Of a DNA stretch of 64,000 nucleotides, positions 16,813 to 25,921 are shown in pieces. The position numbers and the translations under genes were made by a program. The stretch is taken from NCBI GenBank assembly GCA_937877715.1, contig CALEHW010000013.1, positions 1-64,000 of the forward strand. Reading direction: 5' to 3'. Source of the stretch: an uncultured Methylophaga sp. (GTDB lineage Bacteria; Pseudomonadota; Gammaproteobacteria; GCF-002020875). Below the pieces are notes generated by a model that worked only from the letters and a program-made list of their open reading frames with translations, was not told the DNA's origin and ran no database searches. The first letter of the stretch is position 1, and every line of letters starts with the position of its first letter.

Positions 16813-17168
16813 TGGATTTTATTATTGGCCACTATAATTACTGGATCGCTATCTTCTTGATGATGGCCGGCTTTTATACCGTCATTAGCCGCGGCAATTT
16901 GGTCAAAAAAATTATCGGCCTGAATATCTTTCAGGTTTCGGTCTTTTTACTCTATATCAGCATAGGTACTGTGGCTGGGGGAGCGGCGCCTATTATTACT
17001 GAGGGTGTTGAGCTCTACTCCAACCCCCTGCCCCATGTGTTGATCCTTACCGCGATTGTTGTTGGCGTCGCCACCACTGCACTTGGGCTGGCGCTAGTTG
17101 TGCGCATCAAGGAGGCCTATGGCACCATTGAGGAAGGCGAAATACATGAGCAGGATCATTCATTGTGA
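16812..17168 (+). CDS. mrpC: Mrp-type antiporter subunit C (NuoK-like)
   Basis: MrpC is homologous to NuoK of respiratory complex I. The 118-residue protein has three transmembrane helices with NLVKKIIGLNIFQVSVFLLY and PLPHVLILTAIVVGVATTALGLAL, both family hallmarks. It begins with GTG overlapping the mrpB stop, and its own end overlaps the next gene. Confidence 0.93.
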   Translation: MDFIIGHYNYWIAIFLMMAGFYTVISRGNLVKKIIGLNIFQVSVFLLYISIGTVAGGAAPIITEGVELYSNPLPHVLILTAIVVGVATTALGLALVVRIKEAYGTIEEGEIHEQDHSL

Positions 17169-18643
17169 TGCAGGAACATCTGAGTATACTGCTGGTTGTT
17201 ATTCCCCTTGTTGCAGCTCCGATCGCAGCCATGTTGCCGCGAGGTCGAATGCCTTGGATGGTAACGCTCATGGTGACTTTCATCTGCGCCATACTCGCCG
17301 GCATGCAGTTATGGACGGTTGTTCACGATGGAACCATCAGTTACGAACTAGGTGGATGGGCACCGCCATGGGGAATTGAGTATCGTATCGATGCAGTAAA
17401 CGCCATGGTGGCATTGATTGTTGCCGGCATCGCTGCGCTCACCCTGCCCTATGCCCTGTTAAGCGTTGAAAAAGAGATTCCTGAACGGCAGATCCCGCTT
17501 TTCTATAGCGCTTTTTTACTCTGTTTTACTGGTTTACTGGGCATTACCCAAACCGGTGATATCTTTAACGTATTCGTTTTTCTGGAGATCTCTTCACTCT
17601 CATCCTATGCACTGATCAGCCTTGGGCGAAAGCGTCAGGCGCTGACTTCAGCCTACCAATACCTGATTATGGGGACGCTTGGCGCAACCTTCTTTTTGAT
17701 CGGTGTGGGCCTGATCTATTCACAAACCGGAACTTTGAACATGATGGATCTGGCGGAGCGACTGCCCGAGGTCTCCGGACTCAAAACAGTACACACCGGT
17801 TTCGCCTTTATCATGATCGGTGTCGCGCTGAAGTTGGCGTTGTTTCCTCTCCATCTCTGGCTACCCAACGCCTACACTTACGCGCCAACGGTGATTACCA
17901 TATTTCTCGCTGCTACTGCGACCAAAGTGGCGCTTTATGTGATGCTGCGCATCTTATTCACTATTTTTCCAGACGGTTTTGTATCGGCGACACCTACGGG
18001 TGATCTGTTTATTTTGTCCGGTATGGCCGGGATTCTCAGCGCTTCGATTTATGCCATTTACCAGATGGATATAAAACGATTGTTGGCCTATTCTAGTGTG
18101 GCGCAAATCGGCTATATGGCGATGGGGATCGGCTTTGCTTCGGCGATGGGCGTGACTGCGACCATCATTCATCTTTTTAATCATGCCCTGATGAAAGGTG
18201 CCCTGTTTATGGCGGTTGGTGCGATTATTTATCGTATCGGTGTCTGTCGCTTGGATAACATCCAGGGTTTGGGGAGACAGATGCCCTGGACCTTTGGCGC
18301 CATTGTCATTAGTGGTTTGAGTCTGATTGGCGTACCGGGCACGGCCGGATTTGTCAGCAAATGGTACCTGGTATTGGCAGCACTGGAACAGGAGGCATGG
18401 ATAGCGGTTGCCATTATTCTTATTGGATCACTGCTCGCCGTGGTCTACATGGGAAAGTTAATTGAAGCGCTATATTTTAAACCGGCAACGGAAACCAACC
18501 TTGCGGTGAAAGAGGCGCCAATGCTACTGCTGATCCCTACCGGAGCTCTGGTTCTAGCAAATATCTATTTTGGTCTGGACACCGAATTGACAGTAGGGGT
18601 TGCGGAACGCGCCACACAGGCATTGGGAGTAGCGGCCAAATGA
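17165..18643 (+). CDS. mrpD: Mrp-type antiporter subunit D, first copy (NuoN-like)
   Basis: This 492-residue, about 14-helix protein belongs to the proton-translocating NuoN/MrpD family. It keeps the channel Glu of TM5 (FNVFVFLEISSLSSYALIS) and the channel Lys of TM7 (VALKLALFPLHLWLPNAYT). The discontinuous-helix region GFVSKWYLVLAAL is also present. A GTG at 17165 and an ATG at 17168 are both possible starts. The stop overlaps the ATG of the next paralogue. Confidence 0.93.
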   Translation: MMQEHLSILLVVIPLVAAPIAAMLPRGRMPWMVTLMVTFICAILAGMQLWTVVHDGTISYELGGWAPPWGIEYRIDAVNAMVALIVAGIAALTLPYALLSVEKEIPERQIPLFYSAFLLCFTGLLGITQTGDIFNVFVFLEISSLSSYALISLGRKRQALTSAYQYLIMGTLGATFFLIGVGLIYSQTGTLNMMDLAERLPEVSGLKTVHTGFAFIMIGVALKLALFPLHLWLPNAYTYAPTVITIFLAATATKVALYVMLRILFTIFPDGFVSATPTGDLFILSGMAGILSASIYAIYQMDIKRLLAYSSVAQIGYMAMGIGFASAMGVTATIIHLFNHALMKGALFMAVGAIIYRIGVCRLDNIQGLGRQMPWTFGAIVISGLSLIGVPGTAGFVSKWYLVLAALEQEAWIAVAIILIGSLLAVVYMGKLIEALYFKPATETNLAVKEAPMLLLIPTGALVLANIYFGLDTELTVGVAERATQALGVAAK

Positions 18644-20106
18644 GCGCGACAACACTGATTTTGGCAACTTTGCTGTTACCGCTGCTGGGAGCTGCCGGGA
18701 TTATTGCCGCGCGACGCAATCCAGATATACGGGAAGGGGTAACGCTGATTACCGCCTCGCTGGTTGCGATTTTAGTCGTGATCATCGCAGATCGGTTCCT
18801 GGATGGAGAGGAATTCGCGCTAATCGTTGCTGAACCAATGCCTGGAATTGCTATCGCATTCAAGATTGAAGCCTTGGGAATGTTGTTTGCGCTGGTTGCC
18901 GGTCTATTATGGATCGTGACATCAATCTACGCGATTGGATACATGCGTAGCCATAACGAAAAGAATCAAACCCGATTTTTTGCCGCATTTGCGGTTGCCA
19001 TCTCCTGCACCATGGGCATTGCATTTTCCGACAACCTCTTCACCCTGTTTCTTTTTTATGAGCTGTTAACGCTTTCGACCTATCCGCTGGTAACCCATAC
19101 CGGCACCGCCGAAGCAAAAAGGGCAGGGCGAACATATCTCGGCATACTCTTGGGCACCTCCATTGGACTGTTCCTGCTGGCTATACTCATCACCTGGTTT
19201 GTATCGGGTAGCGTCACCTTTCAGGAGGGCGGCATTTTAGCGGGCAAACTTGACCCTGCATGGGCTGGTCTACTCTATGCGTTGTTTCTCTTTGGTATTG
19301 GCAAAGCAGCATTGATGCCGTTTCATCGCTGGTTGCCTGCAGCAATGGTTGCACCGACTCCCGTAAGCGCTTTGCTGCATGCCGTGGCCGTTGTTAAAGC
19401 TGGGGTATTTACCCTGCTCAAGGTGACTATCTATATATTTGGCTCAGATTTCATTCTAAGCAATGATATAACCGGTGGTTTGATCTGGGTGGCGGCGGCA
19501 ACCATCTTGTTCGCATCACTGATCGCCATGGGTAAAGATAATCTCAAGGCACGTCTGGCCTATTCCACCATAAGCCAATTAAGTTACATTGCACTGGGCG
19601 CCATGTTGGCAAGCAAGGCCGGCCTGATTGGCGCTTCCATGCATATCGCCATGCATGCCTTCGCGAAGATAACTCTCTTCTTTGCCGCTGGCTCAATTCT
19701 TGTGGTAACCCATAAAAAATTGGTAAGCGAGTTGAACGGACTGGGCAGGGCCATGCCGATCACATTTGGTGCGTTTCTCATAGGCGCCCTAAGCATTATC
19801 GGTCTACCGCCCTTTGGCGGAATGTGGAGTAAATGGTATCTCGGTTTGGGAACCGTCGAGTCGGGTCAATTGATATTGCTCGGCGTGCTGATGTTTAGCT
19901 CATTATTGAATATTGCCTATCTGCTGCCTATTCCGATACGCGCATTTTTCAGCAAGCCCGCCGGTGGCGAACACTACACTGAGATTAAAGAGGCGCCAAA
20001 AACGATTTTATTGGCGATGATGATCACATCAACCGCCTGTGTAATACTATTTTTCTATCCGGATCCATTTTATCAACTGGCAACCTTGGCTGCCGGAGGG
20101 CCTTGA
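18640..20106 (+). CDS. Mrp-type antiporter large subunit, second NuoN/L-like copy
   Basis: The 488-residue membrane protein is a paralogue of the preceding subunit. It has the TM5 Glu (FLFYELLTLSTYPLVTH), the TM7 Lys (GKAALMPFHRWLPAAMVAPT) and a second Lys (HAVAVVKAGVF) typical of NuoL/MrpA-like channels. The WLPAAMVAPTPVSALLHAVA sequence is closer to NuoL/MrpA than to MrpD. It may supply the channel that a full-length MrpA would provide (inference). Confidence 0.9.
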   Translation: MSATTLILATLLLPLLGAAGIIAARRNPDIREGVTLITASLVAILVVIIADRFLDGEEFALIVAEPMPGIAIAFKIEALGMLFALVAGLLWIVTSIYAIGYMRSHNEKNQTRFFAAFAVAISCTMGIAFSDNLFTLFLFYELLTLSTYPLVTHTGTAEAKRAGRTYLGILLGTSIGLFLLAILITWFVSGSVTFQEGGILAGKLDPAWAGLLYALFLFGIGKAALMPFHRWLPAAMVAPTPVSALLHAVAVVKAGVFTLLKVTIYIFGSDFILSNDITGGLIWVAAATILFASLIAMGKDNLKARLAYSTISQLSYIALGAMLASKAGLIGASMHIAMHAFAKITLFFAAGSILVVTHKKLVSELNGLGRAMPITFGAFLIGALSIIGLPPFGGMWSKWYLGLGTVESGQLILLGVLMFSSLLNIAYLLPIPIRAFFSKPAGGEHYTEIKEAPKTILLAMMITSTACVILFFYPDPFYQLATLAAGGP

Positions 20107-20107
20107 G

Positions 20108-20362
20108 ATGACCGAGACGACTCAAAAAAAGCATCTATTCGATAATCCCAGGAATGTGGAGCGCCTGTTAAAAGGGTTTTATGTGATCTGCATCATCTTG
20201 ATCATCGCCGATTTTATCATCCATCGCCACACTACGATGGGATGGGAAAAGATACCAGCATTCTATGCTTTTTACGGTTTTATAGCCTGTGTTGTGCTAG
20301 TTGTAGTCGCAAAAATTATGCGCAAGGTGGTTATGCGCAAGGAAAATTATTACGATGAGTGA
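20108..20362 (+). CDS. Small two-helix membrane protein of the Mrp cluster
   Basis: This 84-residue protein has a charged N-terminus and two predicted transmembrane helices (about 23-40 and 50-72), ending in a basic then acidic tail (KIMRKVVMRKENYYDE). I do not recognise a named family. It starts 1 base after the previous stop and overlaps the next gene by 8 bases, so it is almost certainly part of the complex or its assembly. Confidence 0.75.
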   Translation: MTETTQKKHLFDNPRNVERLLKGFYVICIILIIADFIIHRHTTMGWEKIPAFYAFYGFIACVVLVVVAKIMRKVVMRKENYYDE

Positions 20363-22055
20363 GTTACCACCGTTCTTATTATATTTTATTGCCGCCTTTT
20401 TAGTGCCGGCAAGTCGGGGTAGGGTACGTAAAATTATTCTATTGGTAACCCCCATCGTTGCGGCTTTGCATATATGGTTGAATATTGACACAGGAGTTCT
20501 CTCAACTTACTCAGTTCTCAATATTGAATTGACTTTTATGCGAACGGATAAACTTAGTTTGATCTTTGCTTATCTGTTTTGCCTCGCCAGTTTTATCGCA
20601 ACCATTTTCGCGTTACAGGTAAATGACACCAAGCAGGAGACCGCCGGACTGGTGTATGTGGGCAGTGCGCTGGGTGCGGTGTTTGCCGGGGATCTGATCA
20701 CCCTGTTTATTTTTTGGGAGTTGCTGGCGATAAGCTCGGTAGTCTTTATCTGGGCGCGTGGCACAGAGCGGGCAATAGATACGGGTATGCGATACCTGAT
20801 ATTCCAAGTGTTGTCAGGAGTGTTTTTACTGGCCGGCGCATTGGTGCAGTATCAGGCTACCGGTTCTTTGGCCTTTGATCATATTGGTCTGGAAGGGATA
20901 GCGAGTTGGTTAATCTTTATCGCATTTGGAATCAAAAGCGCATTCCCTTTTCTGCACAACTGGCTTACCGATGGCTATCCTGAGGCAACGGCAACTGGCA
21001 CGGTATTTTTGTCGGCATTCACAACCAAGGTCGCGGTCTATGCCTTGGCACGAGGTTTTGCAGGTGAAGAAATATTGGTATACATCGGGATCACCATGGC
21101 ATGCTTTCCGATTTTCTATGCTGTCATCGAAAATGATCTGCGAAAAGTTCTGGCCTATAGTTTGATCAATCAGGTCGGATTTATGGTGACCGGCATCGGT
21201 ATTGGAACAGCACTGGCACTGAATGGCGCGGTTGCGCACGCATTTAGCGATGTGATTTTTAAGGGATTGCTGTTTATGACGATGGGTGTCGTGTTACATC
21301 GCGTAGGTCATATTAATGGTTCCAGCCTGGGTGGGCTCTATAAGTCCATGCCAAAAACCACTGCGTTCTGTATTATCGGCGCCTTATCGATCTCCGCGTT
21401 CCCACTGTTCAGTGGCTTCGTCAGTAAGTCTATGGTCATGGCTGCATTGGTGCAGGAGGACTATAGTTATTTATGGCTATTTATGTTGTTTGCCTCAGCT
21501 GGTGTATTCCACCATGCGGGCATCAAGATTCCTTACTTTGCGTTCTTTGCGCATGACTCCGGTCTCCGCCCCAAGGAGGCGCCCATCAATATGTTGATTG
21601 CCATGGGGCTGGCCGCAACACTCTGCATATTTATTGGAACTCAACCACAATACCTATATTCACTGCTACCATGGGAAGCAGATTACTGGCCATACGATGT
21701 AACCCATGTGCTTACTCAGCTGCAGTTACTCTTCTTCTCCGCGTTGGCATTTGTCTGGCTGAATAAACGAGGAATATATCCACCGGAATTGCGTTCAACT
21801 AATCTGGATGTGGAGTGGATCTATCGAAAATTTCTACCTGCAGGTATTCATCGGGGATTGATATTTTTTCGTAATGCAAAAGAATCGACAATGACGGCGG
21901 CGATTGCCCCCATGTACAGTATTCGTTACTCATTTTCTCAATCCACTATTGCCAAATATCACCTCTCTGAAAGTTGGCCGACGGGCAGCATGGTGTTATG
22001 GATTTCGATTATTCTCGTTGCTTACCTGTTGCTAGATATCTTTGTATACGGATAG
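20355..22055 (+). CDS. Mrp-type antiporter large subunit, third NuoN-like copy
   Basis: The 566-residue protein is the third NuoN/MrpD-family subunit in the cluster. The TM5 Glu (LFIFWELLAISSVVFIW) and TM7 Lys (GIKSAFPFLHNWLTDGYPEA) are present, as is a second Lys (FTTKVAVYALARGF). A C-terminal extension of about 80 residues after residue 480 (WIYRKFLPAGIHRG) ends in one more helix, as in some MrpA/NuoL-like proteins with lateral arms. Last gene of the cluster. Confidence 0.9.
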   Translation: MSELPPFLLYFIAAFLVPASRGRVRKIILLVTPIVAALHIWLNIDTGVLSTYSVLNIELTFMRTDKLSLIFAYLFCLASFIATIFALQVNDTKQETAGLVYVGSALGAVFAGDLITLFIFWELLAISSVVFIWARGTERAIDTGMRYLIFQVLSGVFLLAGALVQYQATGSLAFDHIGLEGIASWLIFIAFGIKSAFPFLHNWLTDGYPEATATGTVFLSAFTTKVAVYALARGFAGEEILVYIGITMACFPIFYAVIENDLRKVLAYSLINQVGFMVTGIGIGTALALNGAVAHAFSDVIFKGLLFMTMGVVLHRVGHINGSSLGGLYKSMPKTTAFCIIGALSISAFPLFSGFVSKSMVMAALVQEDYSYLWLFMLFASAGVFHHAGIKIPYFAFFAHDSGLRPKEAPINMLIAMGLAATLCIFIGTQPQYLYSLLPWEADYWPYDVTHVLTQLQLLFFSALAFVWLNKRGIYPPELRSTNLDVEWIYRKFLPAGIHRGLIFFRNAKESTMTAAIAPMYSIRYSFSQSTIAKYHLSESWPTGSMVLWISIILVAYLLLDIFVYG

Positions 22056-22098
22056 AAATAATTAACAACCCCGCAGCAAGTTGCGGGTAATTGAGCCC

Positions 22099-23502
22099 CT
22101 AAAAGGAGCCGCCAAGCGCAAGATGGAGCACAATTCTGTTATCAATGCGATCCGCAACCGCTTGCAGGCGGTTACTCTCGTGGTCGTAGGCGCGCTGTTT
22201 TGCATCTAGCAATGCAAGAATATCTATCAGCCCGTTCTGGTAACGGCCAAGTGCCAGGATAGCGGCTTGATGTGATTCATTGGTTGCACGCGCAAGCGAT
22301 GCTACCCGTAGCTGGTGATAGTGGTCAGCTGCCAGCGCATCCTCAACCTCACGAAATGCAATCAGTATGGTCTGCGCGTGAGCGATCCACGCCTCTTGAT
22401 GGCCAATCTTCTCCAGCATCTCTTCGGCCTTGAGCTTTTCCTGCTGAAACAGGGGTTGAGTCAGGTTGCCGAGCAGGGACCAGATTAGGTAGTCCCAGTC
22501 GAGTAGACTGTGTAGCTCCAGGCTCGATGTCCCGCCCCTGGCAGTCAGAGAGAAAGAGGGGAGACGGTTTCTTGCAGCCACCTCTGCATCAAGCTCAGCT
22601 GCAACCATTCGCTTGTTGCTGGCAGCAATATCAGGGCGTCGTTCCAGTAGCGCAGAGGGAAGTCCTGCAGGGATTGGATTGTTGATCTCTGGTAGCTGTT
22701 CAGCAACCATCAACTCGGTTGCTGGGTAGCGACCCAGTAGAGTCTCCAGTTGTCGAAGCAGGCGAGTCTGCTCCATCTCTTTGCTGGTCAGCCGCTCTTC
22801 TGTGGTTGCCACCTCACTACGAGCTAGGTGGAGGTCGAGGGCATCAACCAGACCGTTATGGTAACGCTCTTCAATCACCCCCAGAGCCTCTATGTCGGCA
22901 GTCAGTCGCCGTCTTGCAAGACGAACCTGCTGCTTTGATTCAATGGCGGCATACCAGCTCCGTGCCACCTCTGCCGCAAGAGAGAGCTTGGCAGCCTTGA
23001 GATCGATGGCGGCAGCCTCTTCCCGGGTAACTGCCGCACGCTGTTGATCAGAGAGGCGCTTCCAGAGGTCAACCTCCCAAACAGCAGAGAGCTCCAGTTG
23101 ATGCCGGTTGATGGTAGATGCGGTGTCAGTGGAGGAGATGGAGCGAGTCCGTTTTGAGCTGATACCGCCATCTACAGTTGGATGAAGGTCGGTGGAGGTG
23201 ATGACGGCAGTTTCACGAGCATTTTTCCATTTGAGCGCAACAATCTGCAGATCATGATTATGGCCAAATGCCTCTGTTACCAGCTTCTCCAATTGTGGTG
23301 ACTGGAGCTCTTTCAGCCACCCATCAGAAACCTCCCCGCTCTCTGTGCCACTGAGCTGAGCCGCTTTCCATGAGGTTGGCAGGGCCACCTCAAGCTTCAG
23401 CGTTTCTGTGGGCAGCCTGGAGGAGTCACCAGCACAGCCACTCAGCGCGCCACTGATAATTAGCAGCAGGAGCTGCTTATTGCCCAGACTGAGAAATTTC
23501 AT
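22099..23502 (-). CDS. TolC/NodT-family outer membrane efflux lipoprotein
   Basis: The 467-residue protein has a lipoprotein signal (SGALSGCAG, lipidated Cys near residue 23) and the TolC-family repeat architecture. Coiled-coil helices and EERYHNGLVDALDLHLARSE and LGRYQNGLIDILALLDAKQR mark the two repeats. Such proteins form the outer-membrane duct for tripartite exporters. No periplasmic adaptor or inner-membrane pump gene adjoins it, so its partner is elsewhere. Convergent with the Mrp cluster. Confidence 0.92.
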   Translation of the reverse strand: MKFLSLGNKQLLLLIISGALSGCAGDSSRLPTETLKLEVALPTSWKAAQLSGTESGEVSDGWLKELQSPQLEKLVTEAFGHNHDLQIVALKWKNARETAVITSTDLHPTVDGGISSKRTRSISSTDTASTINRHQLELSAVWEVDLWKRLSDQQRAAVTREEAAAIDLKAAKLSLAAEVARSWYAAIESKQQVRLARRRLTADIEALGVIEERYHNGLVDALDLHLARSEVATTEERLTSKEMEQTRLLRQLETLLGRYPATELMVAEQLPEINNPIPAGLPSALLERRPDIAASNKRMVAAELDAEVAARNRLPSFSLTARGGTSSLELHSLLDWDYLIWSLLGNLTQPLFQQEKLKAEEMLEKIGHQEAWIAHAQTILIAFREVEDALAADHYHQLRVASLARATNESHQAAILALGRYQNGLIDILALLDAKQRAYDHESNRLQAVADRIDNRIVLHLALGGSF

Positions 23503-23765
23503 CCCCGTATGATGGCCCTGTTCACTCTCTTTTGTCTATAGTTGTCCTGAGTTATGTGCATTCATGGATACTTTGCTGCTGCATTTATGCTGATCCAGCT
23601 ATAGGGGTGCCCATCAGGCCCCATTATCCTCTTGAATAAGAAGTGATTGATTGCTATTATTCGCACCCAATCCGACGAGCCCAGTCCGACCCATATCTAC
23701 TCTACCAGATGTGCGTTGGCGATGTTGCGTCAGCATTATATAACCTCTTGAATGGTAATAGTTTT

Positions 23766-25589
23766 ATGGAAATGATCCAGCGCTTTCTCCCCTTTCTTAA
23801 ATGGTTCCCAATGGATGGAGAGACTATTCGAGCCGACCTTATTGCCGGCCTCACTGTCGCCCTGGTTCTGATCCCTCAATCCATGGCATATGCCCAGCTG
23901 GCGGGGTTGCCGGCCTACTTCGGGCTCTATGCATCATTCCTTCCGGTGATGGTTGCGGCCCTCTGGGGATCCTCCAAGCAGCTTGGTACCGGACCGGTTG
24001 CGGTGGTATCGCTGCTTACTGCGGTTGCAGTCGGCACCGCACTGCAGTCTAACCTGCCAGAGGGTATCAGTAGTATTGATGCCATGAACCAGGAGCAGTT
24101 GGTGCAATTCTATGTTCCCCTGGCAGTATTGCTGGCCCTGCTGGTCGGCATATTCCAGCTGACACTGGGGGCGCTGAAACTGGGCGTGGTAGTCAACTTT
24201 CTCTCTCACCCGGTGATTGTTGGCTTTACCAATGCGGCAGCAATGGTGATTGGACTCTCCCAGCTCAACAAGATTTTTGGTGTCACCAAGGATCGTAGTG
24301 ACTTCTTCCTCGGGGATATCTGGGGGGTGCTACAGCAGCTGGGCGACACCCATTACTGGACCCTGTTTATGGGGGTGCTGGCATTTGTCATCATGATGGG
24401 GGCCAAGAAGTTCATGCCCAAGCTTCCTGGGGTACTGCTTGCGGTAGTGGTCACCACGGTGTTGAGTATTGTGATGGGGTTCCAGGCCATGGGAGGTGCA
24501 GTAGTTGGTGAGATTCCACAGGGGCTACCAACCATGAAGGTTCCAACCATCAATCTTGAGGTGCTGGGCATCCTCTTTACCAGTGCAATCGTCATCTCCG
24601 TAGTGGGCTTCATGGAGGCGATCTCCATCGCCAAGGCGATGGCTGCCAAGACCAAGGACAGAGTCGACCCCAACCAGGAGTTGATTGGACAGGGGCTGGC
24701 TAATATTGTGGGTAGCTTTTCTCAGGCCTATCCAGCCAGTGGCTCCTTCTCGCGCTCAGCTGTAAACCTCAACGCCGGGGCAAGAACTGGCATGTCATCG
24801 GTCTATACTGCGGCACTGGTGCTGATCACCCTGCTCTTCCTGACCCCACTGCTCTACCATCTGCCCAAGGCGGTACTGGCAGCAGTCATCATGATGGCGG
24901 TAGTCGGGCTTATTAACTTCAAGGCGTTCAAGCATGCTTGGGTTGCCAACAAGCATGACGGTATTGCATCGATAGTGACCTTTGTTGCTACCCTCGGTTT
25001 TGCCCCTCACCTGGATCAGGGGATCATGATCGGTGCGCTGCTGGCTCTGGGTCTCTACCTCTTCACCACAATGAAACCGCGTGTTGCCATCCTCGGACGT
25101 TATGCTGATGGGACTCTGCGGGACATTCGGGTTCATGCGCTACCACAGGATAGGCGCATCGTAGTGCTCCGTTTTGACGGTTCACTCTACTTTGCCAATA
25201 CCTCATATTTCGAGGAAGCGGTTCTTGAGGCGCTCTGTGTCCGCCCGGATGTGCAGTATGTATTGGTGGTAGGTGATGCGATCAATCAGTTGGATGCGTC
25301 CGGTGAGGAGATGCTGCACCAGCTGGTCAATCGCCTGAAAGATAACAATATTACCTTGGTATTCAGTGGGTTGAAGGCACAGATCCATGAGGTTATTAGT
25401 CGTACGGGGCTGTTTGGCCATATTGGCGCAGAGAACATACATCCAGATGAGGATATGGCGATTAAGTACATCTACCGTCGACTGGATGGTGAGGATTTTG
25501 ACAAGGAGTACTGTCCCCTGATTACCCCTGAGGGAGAAGAGCAGAAAGAGCAGAGTGGGCGGCGAGACTCCCTGGAGGAGACGTTCTGA
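23766..25589 (+). CDS. SulP-family inorganic anion transporter
   Basis: SulP carriers move sulfate, bicarbonate or other anions. The membrane domain has the typical GLTVALVLIPQSMAYAQLAG, GTGPVAVVSLLTA and PASGSFSRSAVNLNAGA segments. A C-terminal STAS domain (about the last 140 residues, VLRFDGSLYFANTSYFEEA) follows. The frame is open back to GTG 23643, but the first 41 residues look non-coding; ATG 23766 gives 607 residues, close to family length. The substrate cannot be read from the sequence; sulfate or bicarbonate are equally plausible here. Its TGA overlaps the thioredoxin start. Confidence 0.93.
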   Translation: MEMIQRFLPFLKWFPMDGETIRADLIAGLTVALVLIPQSMAYAQLAGLPAYFGLYASFLPVMVAALWGSSKQLGTGPVAVVSLLTAVAVGTALQSNLPEGISSIDAMNQEQLVQFYVPLAVLLALLVGIFQLTLGALKLGVVVNFLSHPVIVGFTNAAAMVIGLSQLNKIFGVTKDRSDFFLGDIWGVLQQLGDTHYWTLFMGVLAFVIMMGAKKFMPKLPGVLLAVVVTTVLSIVMGFQAMGGAVVGEIPQGLPTMKVPTINLEVLGILFTSAIVISVVGFMEAISIAKAMAAKTKDRVDPNQELIGQGLANIVGSFSQAYPASGSFSRSAVNLNAGARTGMSSVYTAALVLITLLFLTPLLYHLPKAVLAAVIMMAVVGLINFKAFKHAWVANKHDGIASIVTFVATLGFAPHLDQGIMIGALLALGLYLFTTMKPRVAILGRYADGTLRDIRVHALPQDRRIVVLRFDGSLYFANTSYFEEAVLEALCVRPDVQYVLVVGDAINQLDASGEEMLHQLVNRLKDNNITLVFSGLKAQIHEVISRTGLFGHIGAENIHPDEDMAIKYIYRRLDGEDFDKEYCPLITPEGEEQKEQSGRRDSLEETF

Positions 25590-25912
25590 TTCAGGTTGAT
25601 GTAGGGAGCTTCGACCAAGTAGTGGTCGAGGAGTCCTCACGACGGTTGGTGGTACTGGATATCAGTGCAGAGTGGTGCAGCCCTTGCCGGGCGCTGGAGC
25701 CCATCCTTGAACGACTGGCCGAGGAGTATGCAGGCAAGTTCCTGCTCGCCAAACTGGAGGCAGAGGATGAGAACATGAAGATTGCCGGTCGCTTTGGAGC
25801 GCGTGGCTTTCCCACCGTGATCGCCTTTGTCGATGGAGGAGAGGTGGAGCGCTTTCAGAGCGCACAACCAGAGTCGTTTGTGCGGGCCTTTATCGAGCGC
25901 AATTTGGCCTGA
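25586..25912 (+). CDS. Thioredoxin-family protein, probable CTG start
   Basis: This is a single-domain thioredoxin with the active site WCSPC. From CTG 25586 it has 108 residues with cysteines at 31 and 34, almost exactly E. coli thioredoxin (108 residues, C32/C35). The nearest canonical start, GTG 25622, gives 96 residues and removes the first beta strand. There is no ATG, GTG or TTG between that GTG and the in-frame TGA at 25529. CTG 25586 overlaps the SulP stop as CTGA with GGAGGAG five bases upstream. The cis-Pro is in ARGFPTVIAF. The pairing with SulP suggests redox maintenance of the same pathway (inference). Confidence 0.88.
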   Translation: MIQVDVGSFDQVVVEESSRRLVVLDISAEWCSPCRALEPILERLAEEYAGKFLLAKLEAEDENMKIAGRFGARGFPTVIAFVDGGEVERFQSAQPESFVRAFIERNLA

Positions 25913-25921
25913 TTTTACGGG

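Noticed and set aside
18640-22055. Bicarbonate transporter of the DAB type near the carbonic anhydrase
   Set aside because: The large subunits resemble DabB distantly, but no DabA (DUF2309) gene is present; the E, F, G, B and C subunits identify an Mrp antiporter.
22070-22087. Hairpin CCCGCA/TGCGGG between the Mrp cluster and the TolC-type gene
   Set aside because: Short stem without a T run on either strand; too weak to call a terminator.
23643-23765. N-terminal extension of the SulP gene from GTG 23643
   Set aside because: The added 41 residues look unlike SulP N-termini, and the later ATG gives the usual length.
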